Below, piece after piece: positions 22,101 through 37,100 of a DNA stretch of 64,000 nt. The position numbers and the translations under genes were made by a program. How positions within the stretch are numbered: position 1 is the stretch's first letter; every line of letters begins with the position of its first letter. The DNA is taken from contig OV121096.1 in assembly GCA_921293015.1 (NCBI GenBank), positions 13,209,000-13,272,999 of the forward strand, given 5' to 3'. Source of the DNA: Phorcus lineatus. Lineage: Eukaryota; Mollusca; Gastropoda; Trochida; Trochidae. The notes beneath the pieces were generated by a model that did not search any database, was not told the origin of the DNA, and saw nothing but the letters and a program-made list of their open reading frames with translations.

Positions 22101-25100
22101 TTTCTTGGAAGGGGGGTCACACCCTTCAAATCCTCACCCGCCTCGTGCATTCCCCTGTAGAATAAGGTATCTGTCTGCCTCCTCTTTTTTGTCTTCTGGC
22201 AGAAAGCCGCGCAGATGGAGCAGTCTGAGTCTGGGTGACACTGTATCACTAAACAGGGCAAGCAGCTTGGGTGTATCAGTATGTGGGATGGAAGCACCAG
22301 TCAGCACACTTCTTGAAAGGCTGTAAGCCAAACATAAAAGAATAGTTGAGCTGCTAACCTTAAGGGGCCATGTTTGTCTTTTTTCCCCGCGGAAGGCAGA
22401 GAATGTGGTTCCAACAGCTTGGAAAAAACCTAAGTCACAACGCGATGGAATGCAAGAAATGCAAGAAAACCTATTCTAAACTAAGTTTAGTAATCAAAGT
22501 TACCATACATTTGACTCTTTCTCCATTTTCCTGTTTTTCTTATAACAGTCAGAGACTTAGCAAACTTTACAAAGTCTAAATCACGTCATTCTTCTTCAAT
22601 GACAGATTGATAAACGTTGAGAATAGAATTACCTGCCCTTGGTGCCATGGCAACCACTAGGAAATGGGTCCCTGTTAGGTTGGTGATATATGAAAAACAT
22701 GTTTTATGTGTCTTTTTACATATTTTCTTTTGTGCAACAACAAAAGACAGTAGGCATGAATAGATATATAATATGGATTTAAAACATGTTTGGGAATATA
22801 CATATGAAAATAAATATTTGGGGGCTGGTTCGGATTAAAATGTTGATGAAGCAGGGCATAGTGAAGTTACTGGGTTGTAAAAAACCTGATGGAGGTGTGA
22901 TATTGGCATGTGCCTTGGGGGACAAAAGATATTTGTACAGAATAGCTGAGGTTCGGATTTAAATGTTGATGAAGCAGGGCATAGTGGAGTTTATACTGGG
23001 TTGTAAAAAACCTGATGGAGGTGTGATATTGGCATGTGCCTTGGGGGACAAAAGATATTTGTACAGAAAAGCTGAATGCCCAAAACGAGGTGTAAAATAC
23101 CGAGAGCCCCCAAGGTACTGAAAGAAAACCTGTATGGTGGTGTTGATTGATTTATTACAGTATTTAGTTTTTACAGGAAGAAGAGGAACAGGTTGGAGTG
23201 GAATCTGTTTAGAGGATATACGGGAAGAGAAGCAAAATGATAATCAAAATAAAGGGGTTTATATAGCTGACAACATGAGATTAACATGTAAAGCAATTGC
23301 AGTTAACAACATCAAATGTACTCAAATACAAAAATGCAAAAGTAATTAAATGGCTAAACGCACATGGAGATTTGAGCTTGTCTCAAGACAACTTCTGGAG
23401 TACGAATGTATCTGTTAAAACAGTCTGACTGCCATCTGCCAAGAGTTTTGATCAAGTGATCTTCGAGACGAGCTTTTGCTGCAGAGGTTGCCGCCCCAAT
23501 CCTGAAAGAGTGGCCTGAGTAGAGAGCTGAGTTCAAACCGATTTGTTTCAAAACTACACTTAGATCCCTTAGGAACATTGCCATGCTGTAGGCCGTGTTG
23601 CCTGCTTTCACGAACAAGGGATCCGACAGGGTCGCTCCACACATGAATCGAGCACGTAGAAGGTTATGCATGCACTTCACAGGACACAGTTCTTTGTTGG
23701 TGCAAAACAAGGATACATCCACTCCATGACGAAAGGGATCTGCTTTAGATGCTTTTAGGGTTAATGTGCATCTACCCCTCGGTATGTCCACAGACACATC
23801 ACTCAAACATAGGTTTACTGCAGGATTAAACACAGGACCACAGGTGATTTCTCCGCACCTTAAGAAACCAAAGAAGGCCACCACACACATACACTCTAAA
23901 ACAAGATATTCAAAATATAGTCACAACCTGTCATATAGCAAAAATAAACAGATTTTATGCAATAGTACCCCAAGGAAGATTCCTTCTGAATAAAGAATGT
24001 CACAAGGTTCATAATTATGACCTTATCTGACAGGTCTTCTCAAGACGACTGCACGTTTCACATATCCTCCACAATCAAAAGTCTCTGTCAAAATTTCGGG
24101 AAGCTGTTCCAGTGATAAAATTAAGGTTATGAGGTAAAACCTCATGACTTTATCTGAAACATCTAAATAAAAGGAATTCCACAAGCAAGTATCAAAGGCT
24201 TATCACTCATAGATAAAATAGAGCTCATCGTTATTTCACCATTTATGTTTTTAGGTTGTAGATTTGCAAACAAAAATATCATGTACATAATGTGCATGGT
24301 GTTTGTACAAAACATACAAACACATAGATGCTTTCAAATCATTCAGTTCATTAAAGAATAAACGAAAACATTTGAAATCATTTCAAACCTACATACTTCT
24401 TCCACTCCCCTACTGACCCAACCTCTCCGTACGAGGCTAATTCAACTCACCATCCTTCAATAGACATAATTATACGACGAGAGAATACATGCATACTGGT
24501 AGGGGTCAGCTGGGACAAAGTTCACCTGCACAGGATGTAGTTCTAACAAAGTGAACAGATCAGTCCCATAGTTACAAATTAGGATCTGCTAGGTCCCCAC
24601 AACCATGCCAAACAGAAGTTGAACAGGGGGTCCTTTCAGATCTGATGAATTAAAAATGGCCTAGGTTAAAGTTTGGCTAGTTGTCACTTGTCTAACAAGA
24701 AAAGCCTTTAAAAAGGCAAACTTGGCGGGCACAAGAGCAGAAATATTGGATTGGAGAGGAGGAGTATATTAGCAACGGTATATTGAAACATAGCTATATG
24801 AAGCTATGCTTTCAGTTTTATAATTCGACATTAAAGTGATAAATAATTCAGAAATTGTATTATTTATGTATCGATTATGCCTACGACATTGTGTGTATTA
24901 TCGAGTTTCTAAGATGAAGCCAGATGCTACTCTGTTTAAACTGCAACCGCAGTTATGGCAATTGTAATCATGGTTGTCATGTTCAATGCTGAAAACTGCG
25001 AAACTGCAAGGTTTCTAGGAGTAAATTGTGTAATGAATAGATAAGTTTTAAACTGTGTGTTTATATTAGCTTGTGGAATTTCGAATCACAATCGGCTCAC

Positions 25101-28100
25101 TAGAAGAAAAAAATGCATCCTTTCAATAATTTCTTGTTGGCAAGTGAATATTTTCAAATAAAACAATTTATGAATTTAAATAATTCTTTCTATATAATTT
25201 GAATAAATTTTTTGCAAGTATTTTCAATTATGTTTGTATATAAATCCCTTAGAAAATTAAAAGCTGTAGTTTGAAAAGTTGATTTTCTTATAGATTTTAA
25301 CATATGTAGTTGAAACGTCAAACCTTTTAGCAAAGAAAATCATATGGCTTTAAATATAAAAAATATTTTCTAAATTTTATCATGATACTGTTTTAAATTC
25401 ATATTTGTTATGAATGATAATTTTAATTGCAACCGACAAGTTTAAAACCAAATATTGGGAAAAAAACAATTGCAAATGATCTTTAAGCAAAAGTAGAATT
25501 ATTTCGTGAATTTCAAAGTTATTCAAGAAAAAATATATAGGACAAGTGAGATACAAATGCAATGGCCGTCTTTCATCTTTGAAGAATGCGTGGTCTCCCA
25601 TTCGATATCTAGGCACAAAGTTGCTTTGATGAATCGTGGCTGATAGTGATACTAAGGATACAACATTTTGACGAGATGTTAAAGTGATTTCAACCAAAAC
25701 TAGTAAACCAAAATCAATTTCACATCTTTTGCGTTTGATATCGAGTGAGTGAGTTAATGTTTACCGCCACTTGGGCAATATTTTAGCCATTAGCGGCGAC
25801 GTTTGATACCGAAGAGAGAGAGAGACGGGAGGCGAGGAGAGACGGGAGGCGAGGAGAGGTGGAGGCATGTTCAGTAGCGTCAATTACGGGCCTCCATTAT
25901 GAGCCCAGGATAGCACGCACAGTGATAGAAGAGAGAGTGTAACTCGTGCGCTAAGAGCTCACATTACTGAACATGTCTATTTGACGATTGTTGGAAAACT
26001 GTCAGCTGTTTGTTGAAAAAGCGTGGGTTGTTACAAAAAAAGAATGATGACTCCAATTCTTGAATGCCAAAAATTGGACCAAACTTGAAAAAATGTAGCC
26101 TCTTATTTGTGTGACATTATTTACAAACGAGTATTTACACTTTAATTGACATATATGAAAGAAAATATTATTCTTTTCCTCAATCTGACATTTGTAGGGA
26201 AATCAAATTCCACATTAAAGCATGCCAAATATTTTATGGTACCCACAAGGTCACATGGTTAATTCTTTGCTACATCTCTTTTCATTGGTCATTGGATACG
26301 CTGTGATACAAATAAAACACCTAGCATTGGCTAAAACTTCTCTTTGAAATTTCCAACTGTATTATAGAGCGAAATATCTGCAATAAGTGACATTTATCAA
26401 ATGTATAATTACTTGTCGGCTATGGCCGCCAAGCAATAAGGAAGGCTCATCAATGATAAATCAAAACTTATGGCCAAGGTTTAAGTTAATGGACAAACAG
26501 TCAGAGAGAAAAATAGATTATGTACCCTTGGAATCTTTGATTTTGGGCCATAAAAAACATATCACTATGTGAAACATGACATGCTAGGTATATTCCTTCT
26601 TGATATAACAAAAGAAGAGAGTCTGACCTCTGTGGACACCGAGGGTGAGGGGTCCCAGTGGGAAGGGGCTATAGTGGCATTCTCCAGGGTCGGCACGCTC
26701 AGCAAGGGGGAGCAGTAACTGTGTGACCCCTCATTCCATGGTCGCTTGCAGTATCGACAACATGCCTGCCAAACAGTTTTCAAATTACAGTCTCATATAA
26801 GTATCTTTCTTCACAATTTGCTCATAAGTATTAGTTCAATTACTGTTAAGGTATTCATTAAACAATTTAACTTATAGCAAAGTTTCACCTTGAATATATG
26901 ATGATTGTAACAGTAAAATAAATCTTGAGTAGAGCAAATTAAACATTTTATGATATTGCATGATTCTGTTTTCAAGGCACGTACCAGCATGCAGTCAGTG
27001 TTTGGACAGTGGAACTGTTTGTCAAAGATACCCATCATCACGCTCATTCCACAGTCTGGACAGCTGAAACATATAGGTACATGGTCAGGGTGCAAGGTAT
27101 TATCAATATATAAATCCGTATACTGCAATGTTGAAGAACATGATATGTACTGGTACAAACTGAAAATATCATATATAAGGGACATCTCAAAATTACCTAT
27201 TTCCATTCAATATTGCAGTAAAACAACCAAATAAAACGTGAAGTTGTGAAGTAAAATTAGTTCAAATGTGTTCAAACTCATAGCCAGTCATTGAAAATTC
27301 TCACTTTCCAAAAAGATGGACAGCTGAGAATTGATTGCTCTTCTGCTATCTATTCAAGAGAACACCCTAAATTTAAATTTGAAAACTACCAATATATCGC
27401 AAGAATACCCATCCTTATTACATGGACATAAGCACACAGGTTGATAAAAAAGCATAATAGAGCATTGGGACATTGACATCATCAACAATAAGTTTGTCCA
27501 TGACAAATAATGATGCAACCACTTACTTTACATAACATTGACAAACATTTCATTAAAAACACCATTTGATGGGATATCACAGTCTTTATCTTGTATTGCG
27601 TGCAATCAATAGCTCCTGAATAGTTTTCCTCCAGATGGCAAGGAAACATTACCTCAAGACAAAACAATTTCAAAGCCCTTGATTTGAGGGCAGTGACAAA
27701 TTAATCAAATGAAGTTGAAAGATTGCAATATTTGTACGGCTACATTTCTAATGCTTCAGTAATGAAGGTGTGAGCCAACCTGACGATGCCCGACATCTTG
27801 CTGATGGAAGACCTCTCCTGCTTGTCTATTCGCTCCTGGAGAAGGTCCACAACAAACTGGGGCAGAACCTTCTTGGCATCCACTGAAACAAATCATACAC
27901 AGGATTCAGTATCTTAGGGTCACTACAAAATGGGACAGAACCTTCTTAGCATTCACTGCCAAAGACCGTCATCACCAGCATTAGATATATATGAGGTACA
28001 CAACAAACTGGGGTAGAACTTTTTTTGTACCCGCTATAACACATCATAGACAAGATCAGGATTCAATCTCTGAGGTACTCCCAAAAGCTAATTTATTTGA

Positions 28101-31100
28101 GTAGAGACAACAACTTTGGTTAAAAGATAGCTTTTTATGATGACTTTGTAAAGTGACCTATTTTCAGTGTTTCTGAACAGTTGAATTTAACTCTACTCAA
28201 TGATTTATGTTAAACCTGACATAATGATTTAACACACTCACCTAATCGGATCTCATTCTTGCACTCTCCAACTAAACATATAATGGTGATCTGAAGTCAG
28301 AAGGTCAATATAGTTTAGGATCCACTGATCTACACACAAAGTTGTCATCAGAGATTAAGACAAACGAATAAATAAAGTTGCCAAAGGCTCAAGATATCAG
28401 AGTTTCAGAATATTACATCATGGCAAAACAATGCTTTTCAAATGACAATGAACTGAGTAAATGTCATCAAAATGAGCATGAGACTCGTTAATAAAAGCTT
28501 TTATTTAAAAAAGACAGCAATATCACAATAAAATAAAACTTGCACAATAATAAGCTAAGTCAGTTATGGCTTATAAATCAGTTCTCATAGACTGATTTTT
28601 GTTTAAAAGTTTTTGACATCGTTGATGCCCATAAGACAAAAACAAATCTTCTTATGATGTTGAAGTGTTCAACCTACCTTTGAGTCTTGGGCAAGGACCT
28701 GCTTAACACACTTCTCTATACAGGAGCGGCAAAGCACATGCCCCTCAGAGCACTGAGACAGACTTCCTGTGTCTGCCAGCATACTGCACCCCTCACACTG
28801 CATCTGCAACATGAAGTCTGCAACACAAACAGGTCAAAGATAAGACAAGGTACATTAGTCAACCTTCAATACCTTGAGCATCAATGTTTCCACAGCACTG
28901 CAAGATTAAACAAGTGGAGAAGGGAAGTTCAAAATAGGAAAAAGACACACTGATGTGAATTAATTAACAGCAAAATCTAGTATACACTGTTTAAGGGGCA
29001 TCTTGTACTTTTGTCAACTTTACAAATTATTGTACCTTAAGTTTGAGAGATATAGTCCAGACAAAATGTTTTTTGTCTTATAGTCACTGTATTAGACATG
29101 TTTCAATGGACCTAAAAAAATCTAACTTCTCTTAAAATCTTACTTTTCAAAAACACATCCAGAGATTATAGTTGACATATTTATCAAGCTGCTCTAGTCA
29201 TGTATCCATGGGAACCCCTAAAGAGAAAATTTATTTGTAGGTCTTACCCTCAAAATGCATACCTAGAGATCATGGTTGACCTATCTATGAAGTTTGGTGA
29301 AGCTAGCATGTTTAGTTTAGGAGAAATGCTCGAGACAAATTATTTCATCAGAGACGCTGTATCAAACATGTTTCTAAAGAAACCGCAAAACTAACATTAA
29401 TTTGTAGTTCTAACCCTCAAAGGGCACATCTAGGGATCATGACTCATATGTGTATGAAGTTTGGTGAACCTAGCCTGTATAGTTTAGGAGAAATGCTAAG
29501 GACAAAGTTCTGGGACTGAGGGACAGACGAATGGACAGGCGTACAGACAGATGAGGAGAATGAACACTATACCTCCACCTTACACTGACTTCTATCACAA
29601 AGCACTGATTTAAATAAAAGTGAGGAAAATGTTAAATTTTATCTGATAATGCTAACCCTGAGTACCTAAAGATGTAGTGTCATGACTTCTAATTCTGTAC
29701 TGTACAAGGCCTTGGCAAAAAAAACTTATTCCTTATTATTTAATAATTATGGTGAAAAGCAGAGTAGGTTTGTATTGCAGTATTTTTGTATTGCAATTTA
29801 TTGTGTTACACTTATTTCCATTGCAAAACCAAATGCCCATATATTATTGCCCCTACATAAAAGAATACATCATAAGTTAATTTTCTATCTTGGAGTACCT
29901 GTATGTGAACACAGGATAATAGTTCACAAAGTGTAGAAGAGAAAAAACTAGTTTGTCTGAAAGTGTATCTATGTAACAGTTGATAAACTCTAAATGGTTA
30001 CATGCCCTAAACTCTTAAGGAGGCTTTACTCAAGACACTGCTTCACAACTTACCTTGAGGTTCAGGGACCAGGGGTTGAATCTCTTTCTTTGACTCATGC
30101 TTCTGATTTAGGTCTGGGATGTCCGGCAGATAGTCAACTTCATCCTCCATTACCTACACCGACACATGCTACATACAATCACACTCCAACAGTTCCAAAC
30201 TATAACTCATCACTCTAAATACAAAGACAATGATGAATTGTTTGACAGAATTACAGAAAGTCTGATGGTTATGCTGTTTTGTGTTAATGGGAATATAAAT
30301 GAATATACAGTCAGACCTCTATAATCCGAACACTTCCGTTTTTCATCAAAAACGTTCGGATAGTGAAACGTTCGGACTACTGAAACGAACCATATCTACA
30401 GACAGACGACAACGTAGCACGAATATCTAATGAGTTTTATTTCATATACACATAACAACTGGGATACATATATTAATAAACAATCATTGCACAAAAGCAT
30501 TTCTGGACACTCACTCAGGTTTGAAGAATTTACCGATTACAGATTGTGTACTCAATCTTTAGAAATATTTAACCATTTATCTTTACTACGCCAAATGTCC
30601 GAAATTGTGCTCTTGCCGATAGAATGTCCAAATTCCTGTCCAAAATGTTTGCTTATGAAATCAAAACTGGCTTTTACATTTTCCTGCTTAAATCTACAAA
30701 TTTCTCTTTTTTGTGCGGCAGTAATTTCGAATTGTTTACGCTTAGGGGCGGGACTTGCCATCGTGACAAGTGTTAACTGCAACTGACCTCATTCTGACAC
30801 GATATTTATAACTATCACACAAATCACAAACTCCAGATACACAAAGTGAGACATCTCAATTTATTACAATCACAAACTGCTGAATGAACTCCCGTGTCAA
30901 TCCACTGTCATTGATGTTTACCGATTCAATCAGTGTGGTGCTCGCTTGACTAGTGGATTACCGAACGCTTTGATGAACAGTCAGATTAATGAAGCAGAAA
31001 TAGCTGTAATTAACTAATTCGTTACAGCTAATTAGCGTTTGGATACGGAGACTGAATCAACGGATTAATGAATCAACATTTAATGAGTTTATATAAAGAT

Positions 31101-34100
31101 TAGTTTGGTTACAGTTTGCTACCGTTCGGATACTGCAAGATTCGGTTTATCGGTGGTCGGATTATCGGGGTCTGACTGTAGATGGTTCTTGGTGACAGGA
31201 GTTCACCACTTCTTATTCATGGGTACAAAGACAACAGTCACAGTTGAGTCATTAGCATTGGATAATCAACTGGAAATCATTGACGTTACAGGCAACTGGG
31301 GTAAAATCTTTAATGAGAATATAAATGGTGTTCCCCATCAATCACTTGTCTACGTAGTCAATGTAGCCAGTAATGCATCTTCCAGTCTGATTAAAATCAA
31401 CCATGTTCCGAAGAATAAAAGCTTCAAAATATTGACTCTACCGAGATTCGAACTCTATACGGCTATCTTCTCCACTAGGTCTGACCGCAGCCTACTGTAG
31501 CGCACGTGCTGACACCAGTTTAGCGCATACAAAACCTAGTCATTAGCGAACCAATCGCATCATCGCGTTTAAAATAAGGATAGCAGCAGTCAATGTTAAC
31601 GAATGGTGAATGAGAGTTACTTGCCCCTAGCTACTGATACCGAATGCTTTTGCCGCACGCATTGTGATTGGTTAGTTGTGTTTACGTAAGAACGTGCGCT
31701 ACAGTAGGCTGCGGTCAGACCTAGTGGAGAAGAAAGCCTACACATATAGAGTTCGAATCTCGGTAGAGTCAATATTTTGAAACTTTTATTCTTCGGAACA
31801 TGGTCGATTTTAATCAGACTGTGCATCTTCCAGTTCGCATTTCACTAGCTCTCAATCTCAAAGTATTTCCACTATCAAAGAGGTTTGTTCCCCGCAGGAG
31901 TTATCAGGAGTACTCTAGACTAACTACAGTCCAAGTTCCTTCTGTTCTATATTTCAATGTCAGTCACAGATAATGACAATTCATCAATAATATTAGCGAT
32001 CCTCACCATTGTTTCAACACTTTAAGAACTTACTGGCACTTTGTTTGGCACATCAGAGACATCCATAGAATCCTCACTAGGGCGTTTCCGCCCCTGATGT
32101 CGGATCTCGTAAGCCTCTTCCCCAATTGCAGACAACACATCAACAAAGCGCTGGGAAGTCTTTATCTTGTCAATACTTCCCTTCACGTTGACAGACTTGT
32201 GTTTCCCCTTCCCTCTTCCTAGACTGCTCAGTTCTTCAGTACTCTGCTTCTCATACCCAGTTTCAGCCATCAGTAAGCACATCTGATTGAGGAAGTCCAG
32301 CGGACGCTCAGTCTTCAGCTTCTGCAGTCGGGTCCTTGCCCAGCTCCTTTCCACATCGGGGAAAATGGTAACCTGAGAATTCCAACAGTTAAATAACAAC
32401 AAATTAATCATATCTGAATATTGTGTTGAACCTATTGTTATTTGCATTTCAAAATGTTGTTGCAATATTGCTTCAATCATTCAAAGAAGATTATTCATTC
32501 ATTATTTTCACAAGATGATAATTTATATTGCTATTCCTGTTGAAATCTCACACTACTTAATTCACTAGGACAACAACAAGTAAAAAGTGAGCACAGCTCA
32601 CATACCCCTGCTTCATACTATAGTCTGGCTTTTTTTGTTGGTCTAACCTTCAAAAGGCTCATCTAGGGATCATGGTTGATAAATGTATTAAGTTGGGTGA
32701 AGATAGCATGTATAGTTTAGAAGATATACTCCAGACAAAGGACTTTGTCACTGTTTTAATCATGTTTCAATAGAAACCATAAAAAATAAAAATCATTTGT
32801 TGATCTAACCCTCAAAAGGCACATCTAGAGATCATGGATGATAAGTGTATGTAGTTTGGTGAAGATAGTATGTATAGTTTAGGAGAAATGCTCCAGACAA
32901 AGGACTTGGTCATAGAGTCACTGTTTTAGTTATGTTTCCATGGAAACCGCAAAATGATTGGCTAGTTGAGATTGCATCTGAACGTGCGAGCAAGGAGGGT
33001 GCTTTCAGACTGTTGTGGAGAGGACAGTCCCTGATATAGTACGTTTGAATCCCGATAGAGTTAACATTAGAAAAGTTTTATTCCTCGTAACATGGTCGAT
33101 TCTAATCAGACTGTAAATATTAATAACCACAAATAAGTTACGGATTGTTTTAAATGAATGAAATGAAAAATGTACAAAGAAGAGTTATCACTGACAGTTA
33201 AAAAGGTTATTTATATTGGATTATACATATGTAAACATTCATTCCTGTAAATGTTACATTAAAGGGACGTAACTTTGTCTTTAAATCTAATCAGATAATT
33301 GGTATTTTTCAACATCATATATTTTTTTAGTTATCTTCACAACTGACAAAACACATGTTTTGAAGTAAGTCAATGTTCTTAGAAAACTGTAATGGTGCAT
33401 TTGTAACAAAATTTCTTGAAGTGTTATATAAACATAATACCCTGACGGGTCAAGTTATTTCCATGTTACGGATAACATGTTGCAAGCAGCCAATTATATC
33501 TTATCATAAGATTAGTGTAAGAGATGATCCTTACAGTAAAATATTTTTTATAGAAGATGTTTGCATAGAACACATTCCAAAACAAATGGCAACACAACCA
33601 AAACAACCTTTCAATGTTGATACAACATCTTGGTTTCAAGAATGAACTGATGTCTAAATGACATCAGATTACAAAGTTGCCGTAAATTTCAAATCCAATC
33701 ATTATTCAACGTTATTACAACGTCGATAAATGACATTGTTTCAACGTTGATACATGAAATTGCCTGCTGGGATTTGGCTAGTGAAAATTAAGCAAAATGT
33801 TATGACACTGATACCAATATACCACTGACCAATACTTACAATTTGCTGCAGGTCTGACTCAACATGAGGAAGCGGTGTACTCGACACAGGCAGAGCAGGT
33901 CTGGGGCCCTGTCTTGAGTTCCCTTGTGTATCAACTGCAGCTTTCAGTGATGTTTTCCCAAGTCCATCAGCAGACCTTGGGGTCAATCCTACCTGACCAG
34001 ATGTCAAGGAAATGTCTCTGTCGTGAAGAGCTGGTGGAGGAACATCACTTAAACTTTGTATCCATTTTCTAGTTGCATCTAATTGTGATGACTTGCTGAG

Positions 34101-37100
34101 GTTGTCCAGTTTAGCTGTGTCTGTGACACAAAGACTTCTTCCTGAATCTGTTACATGTAACTTTTTCTTCTTGGTTATATCCTTCACGTCATCATTGTAG
34201 GCAAATAAATGTTGAAATGAATTACTTGATTTTTCTCTCAATCTTCTAAGCTGCTCGTTGAGTTGGTTATTATCTATTCTTGTATGTTTCCGTTTTTTCA
34301 AAATGCCTTTACTCAAAGGTTTTACACTGTTTACTTCATCAATGACAGATGTACTTGTAGAAACATCCAAACTCTGCACAGGTCTTGCATCATAAGAGAC
34401 GCAGCAAGGAGTAGTGTCTGACGCTGCAGCAGAGCCCTCGCTATCACTGGAAGTTCCTTCCTTCAACAACACTGATTTATGTGACATTAAAGATACACTT
34501 TTACTTTTATTCCTAGACTGCTTTTTAACTGATTGTAAATAAGGTACCTCATGAGGTAATAATAAATCTTTTTTTGGCACATTGGGAAAAACTTTTTGCT
34601 TGCTGACATGAATAGTCACCTTATTCTTCAGATTACCTGGAGAATCAATGAAAGACACAGTCTTGTTGGATTGTAAGGAGGAGTCACTTTTTTTCTCTGA
34701 AACTGAACAAGACACATCACCAGAATGGTTCAGATCAAGATGGTCATGTGATTGGCTTACAGTTGCTCCCGGGGACAAAATTATGTGTAAGGAAGGGACT
34801 CTACGTGTGGGCGACTCTAGCTTGACAATGTCTGACACGTCTATCAAACTCTTACCCTTAACACAAGAGACCATGGTTCCCTGAATATCATTAACATCTT
34901 CAGGAGAAGCAGAATCAGTGAAGTCAGAGTCCCTTCCAGTGTCCTTCAGTGAAGTGTCTGTGATGTTGATAACATCTCCATCATCATAGTCTCCTTTAAG
35001 GGGTGTATCAGATATATGGATGATATCGTCAGACGTATCTGCCCCCTCCGAGCTAGATCCCTGTGTGTTCATTCCATGATCTGAACCAGTCTCCTCCTTA
35101 TCCTTAGAGGAATCTGACAAACAGTCATTGGTGTCGAGAGAAGCCCTCAAAGTGGCAGTGTCAGAGTCGCAAACTTCTATAACGCTCCCAGAACAAGGCA
35201 CAATGGTTTCCCTATGAGGTAGCTCTTTGGACAAACTCTTGTCTTTTGACTGTAGATCAGAAGGTTCTTGTTTACTGTCTGAAAGAGATACCTCTGAATT
35301 GGGTGACATGTCCGCTGTTGATTCAAGGGATATAACTTCAAAGTCAGAGTCAGAACAGTCTTCAGGGTCAAAGTAATATTGCTTCTCTGTGGATGTGTCC
35401 GACTTGCCTTCACAGTCCTCCTCTCCTCCTTCACAATAGACATTCAATATCATCATGTGATTCAACGTTACGCATGCATAAAATAGGATCATTATTACTA
35501 ATCTAATTACATTCTTTGTTGCAACTAGTCACCAAAATTAACATTAACTACAAAATCTGTAGTGCCAAAAAAAAGGTCACATTTGGCCGGTTCATGAATC
35601 CCAATATAAATGCTAAAAATGAGAAACTGCTCTGTAGTTCATCAGCCTTTGTATTGTTGATGTTAAGACTGAAATACAAACCTGTTTGTTCTACAGATGA
35701 AATACAACACTAAAATTGTCAAGTGTCTGTTCATTAAAAAAGAAGTCTCAACAGCAAATTGGATGAAAATTAATAAATGCATATCATATTCTTTAAAATG
35801 AAGTCCATAATGTACAAATTCAGATAACCTAGGTGCAAGGTATATCAATTTCAGCTTAGGTGGTGTTGGAGGAGAAGTAAAAAATATGAAAAGTTTACAG
35901 ATACCTTTAAGATCTGATTAGATAAAAACGAGAGCATGGGGGCTGACATATATCTGACTGTACAAAAACATTCTCCAGTTTTAACAGGGAAAAGGAGTAG
36001 AATTAAATTTCAGTATCCATGCAAAAAAACCAAGATTTTTCTTGCCAAATAACTTCACTAAAAATACCTACGACTTTCACCTTTTTGCTCCTTCTTCTCA
36101 CAAGTGTTGAGCCACTCATTCATTCGTTCTCGCTTCCCTCCATCCTCCAGTTTGTGTCTCTCCTCATCCCAGTTGTCAATGGAAAGTTTTGATAATCCGA
36201 AGGAGCTAGAACTCTTGGGAGACTGAGAGACATCCACAAGACTTTCTGTGTTTGAGGCGTCACTAAGACAGACTTCTGGCGGCCCTGCAACACATGCATA
36301 CACCTCTTTATCAACACATGGATAGGTTTGCTTATTATATCTATTAAAAGATATCCACTATTCAAAACTAAAGGGGTAACAAATTTGAAATTTTGAGGTT
36401 TAAATTACCAAATTTTACTTTTGACTTGCCAAAAATATCACAATAACATTATTTTCTTGCCACCTTTATAGTCCAGTCCTTCAGCCAGGTCCAGAAAATT
36501 AGGGTTTGACTAAAAATTCGGTACAAAATACCACAATGATTTTTAGATGGTCTAGTCACCCTTGTATATGAACTCATGTGATGGACATCTGACAAGTCCA
36601 GCTAAGTGCCTTTTTAGCGGCCATTTACGATTACAGATTATCAAGATGTGAAGTAAATTACTGTTTTCTTTCAAACCAGTGTTAGTGTTCACTATCAAAT
36701 TTCCCTTATTTTGACACATCATTTGTTTGGTTTTATCATATTTCAACTAATAATTTAAAAATTGTGGAACATCAAAAAATTTGTATTTTTTACGAAAATG
36801 GCAATTTCTTCCCGTTGACATTAATGTACAGACACTAAAGAAAGGTAACACATTTTTTGGAAAGTTTTACAAGCATGAAACATAGACATGATTATCAAAT
36901 ATCAAGAAAAGAGTTTATTTGATTTTATAATTCAATTTAAAGGCATGTCTGTCGGATTCTGGAGAAGACGAAAATATGTTTTTAGATAGGCACCAAACCT
37001 ATAAATTAGAATCACCACAGGGTTACCAAATCTATAAATCAAAAACCTGATTAGTCAAGGAGTCCGTACACAAGATTTCAGGTTACCTGAGTCAATGGTT

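Noticed and set aside
23354-23890. Recombinase as part of the neighbouring DIRS-like element
   Set aside because: It lies outside the inverted ends and on the wrong side relative to RNase H for a minus-strand DIRS order.
24440-24560. Minus-strand segment reading VNFVPADPYQYACILSS, checked as a possible missing RING2 or linker exon
   Set aside because: It meets a stop before the possible donor and has no Cys/His pattern. It is probably repeat sequence.
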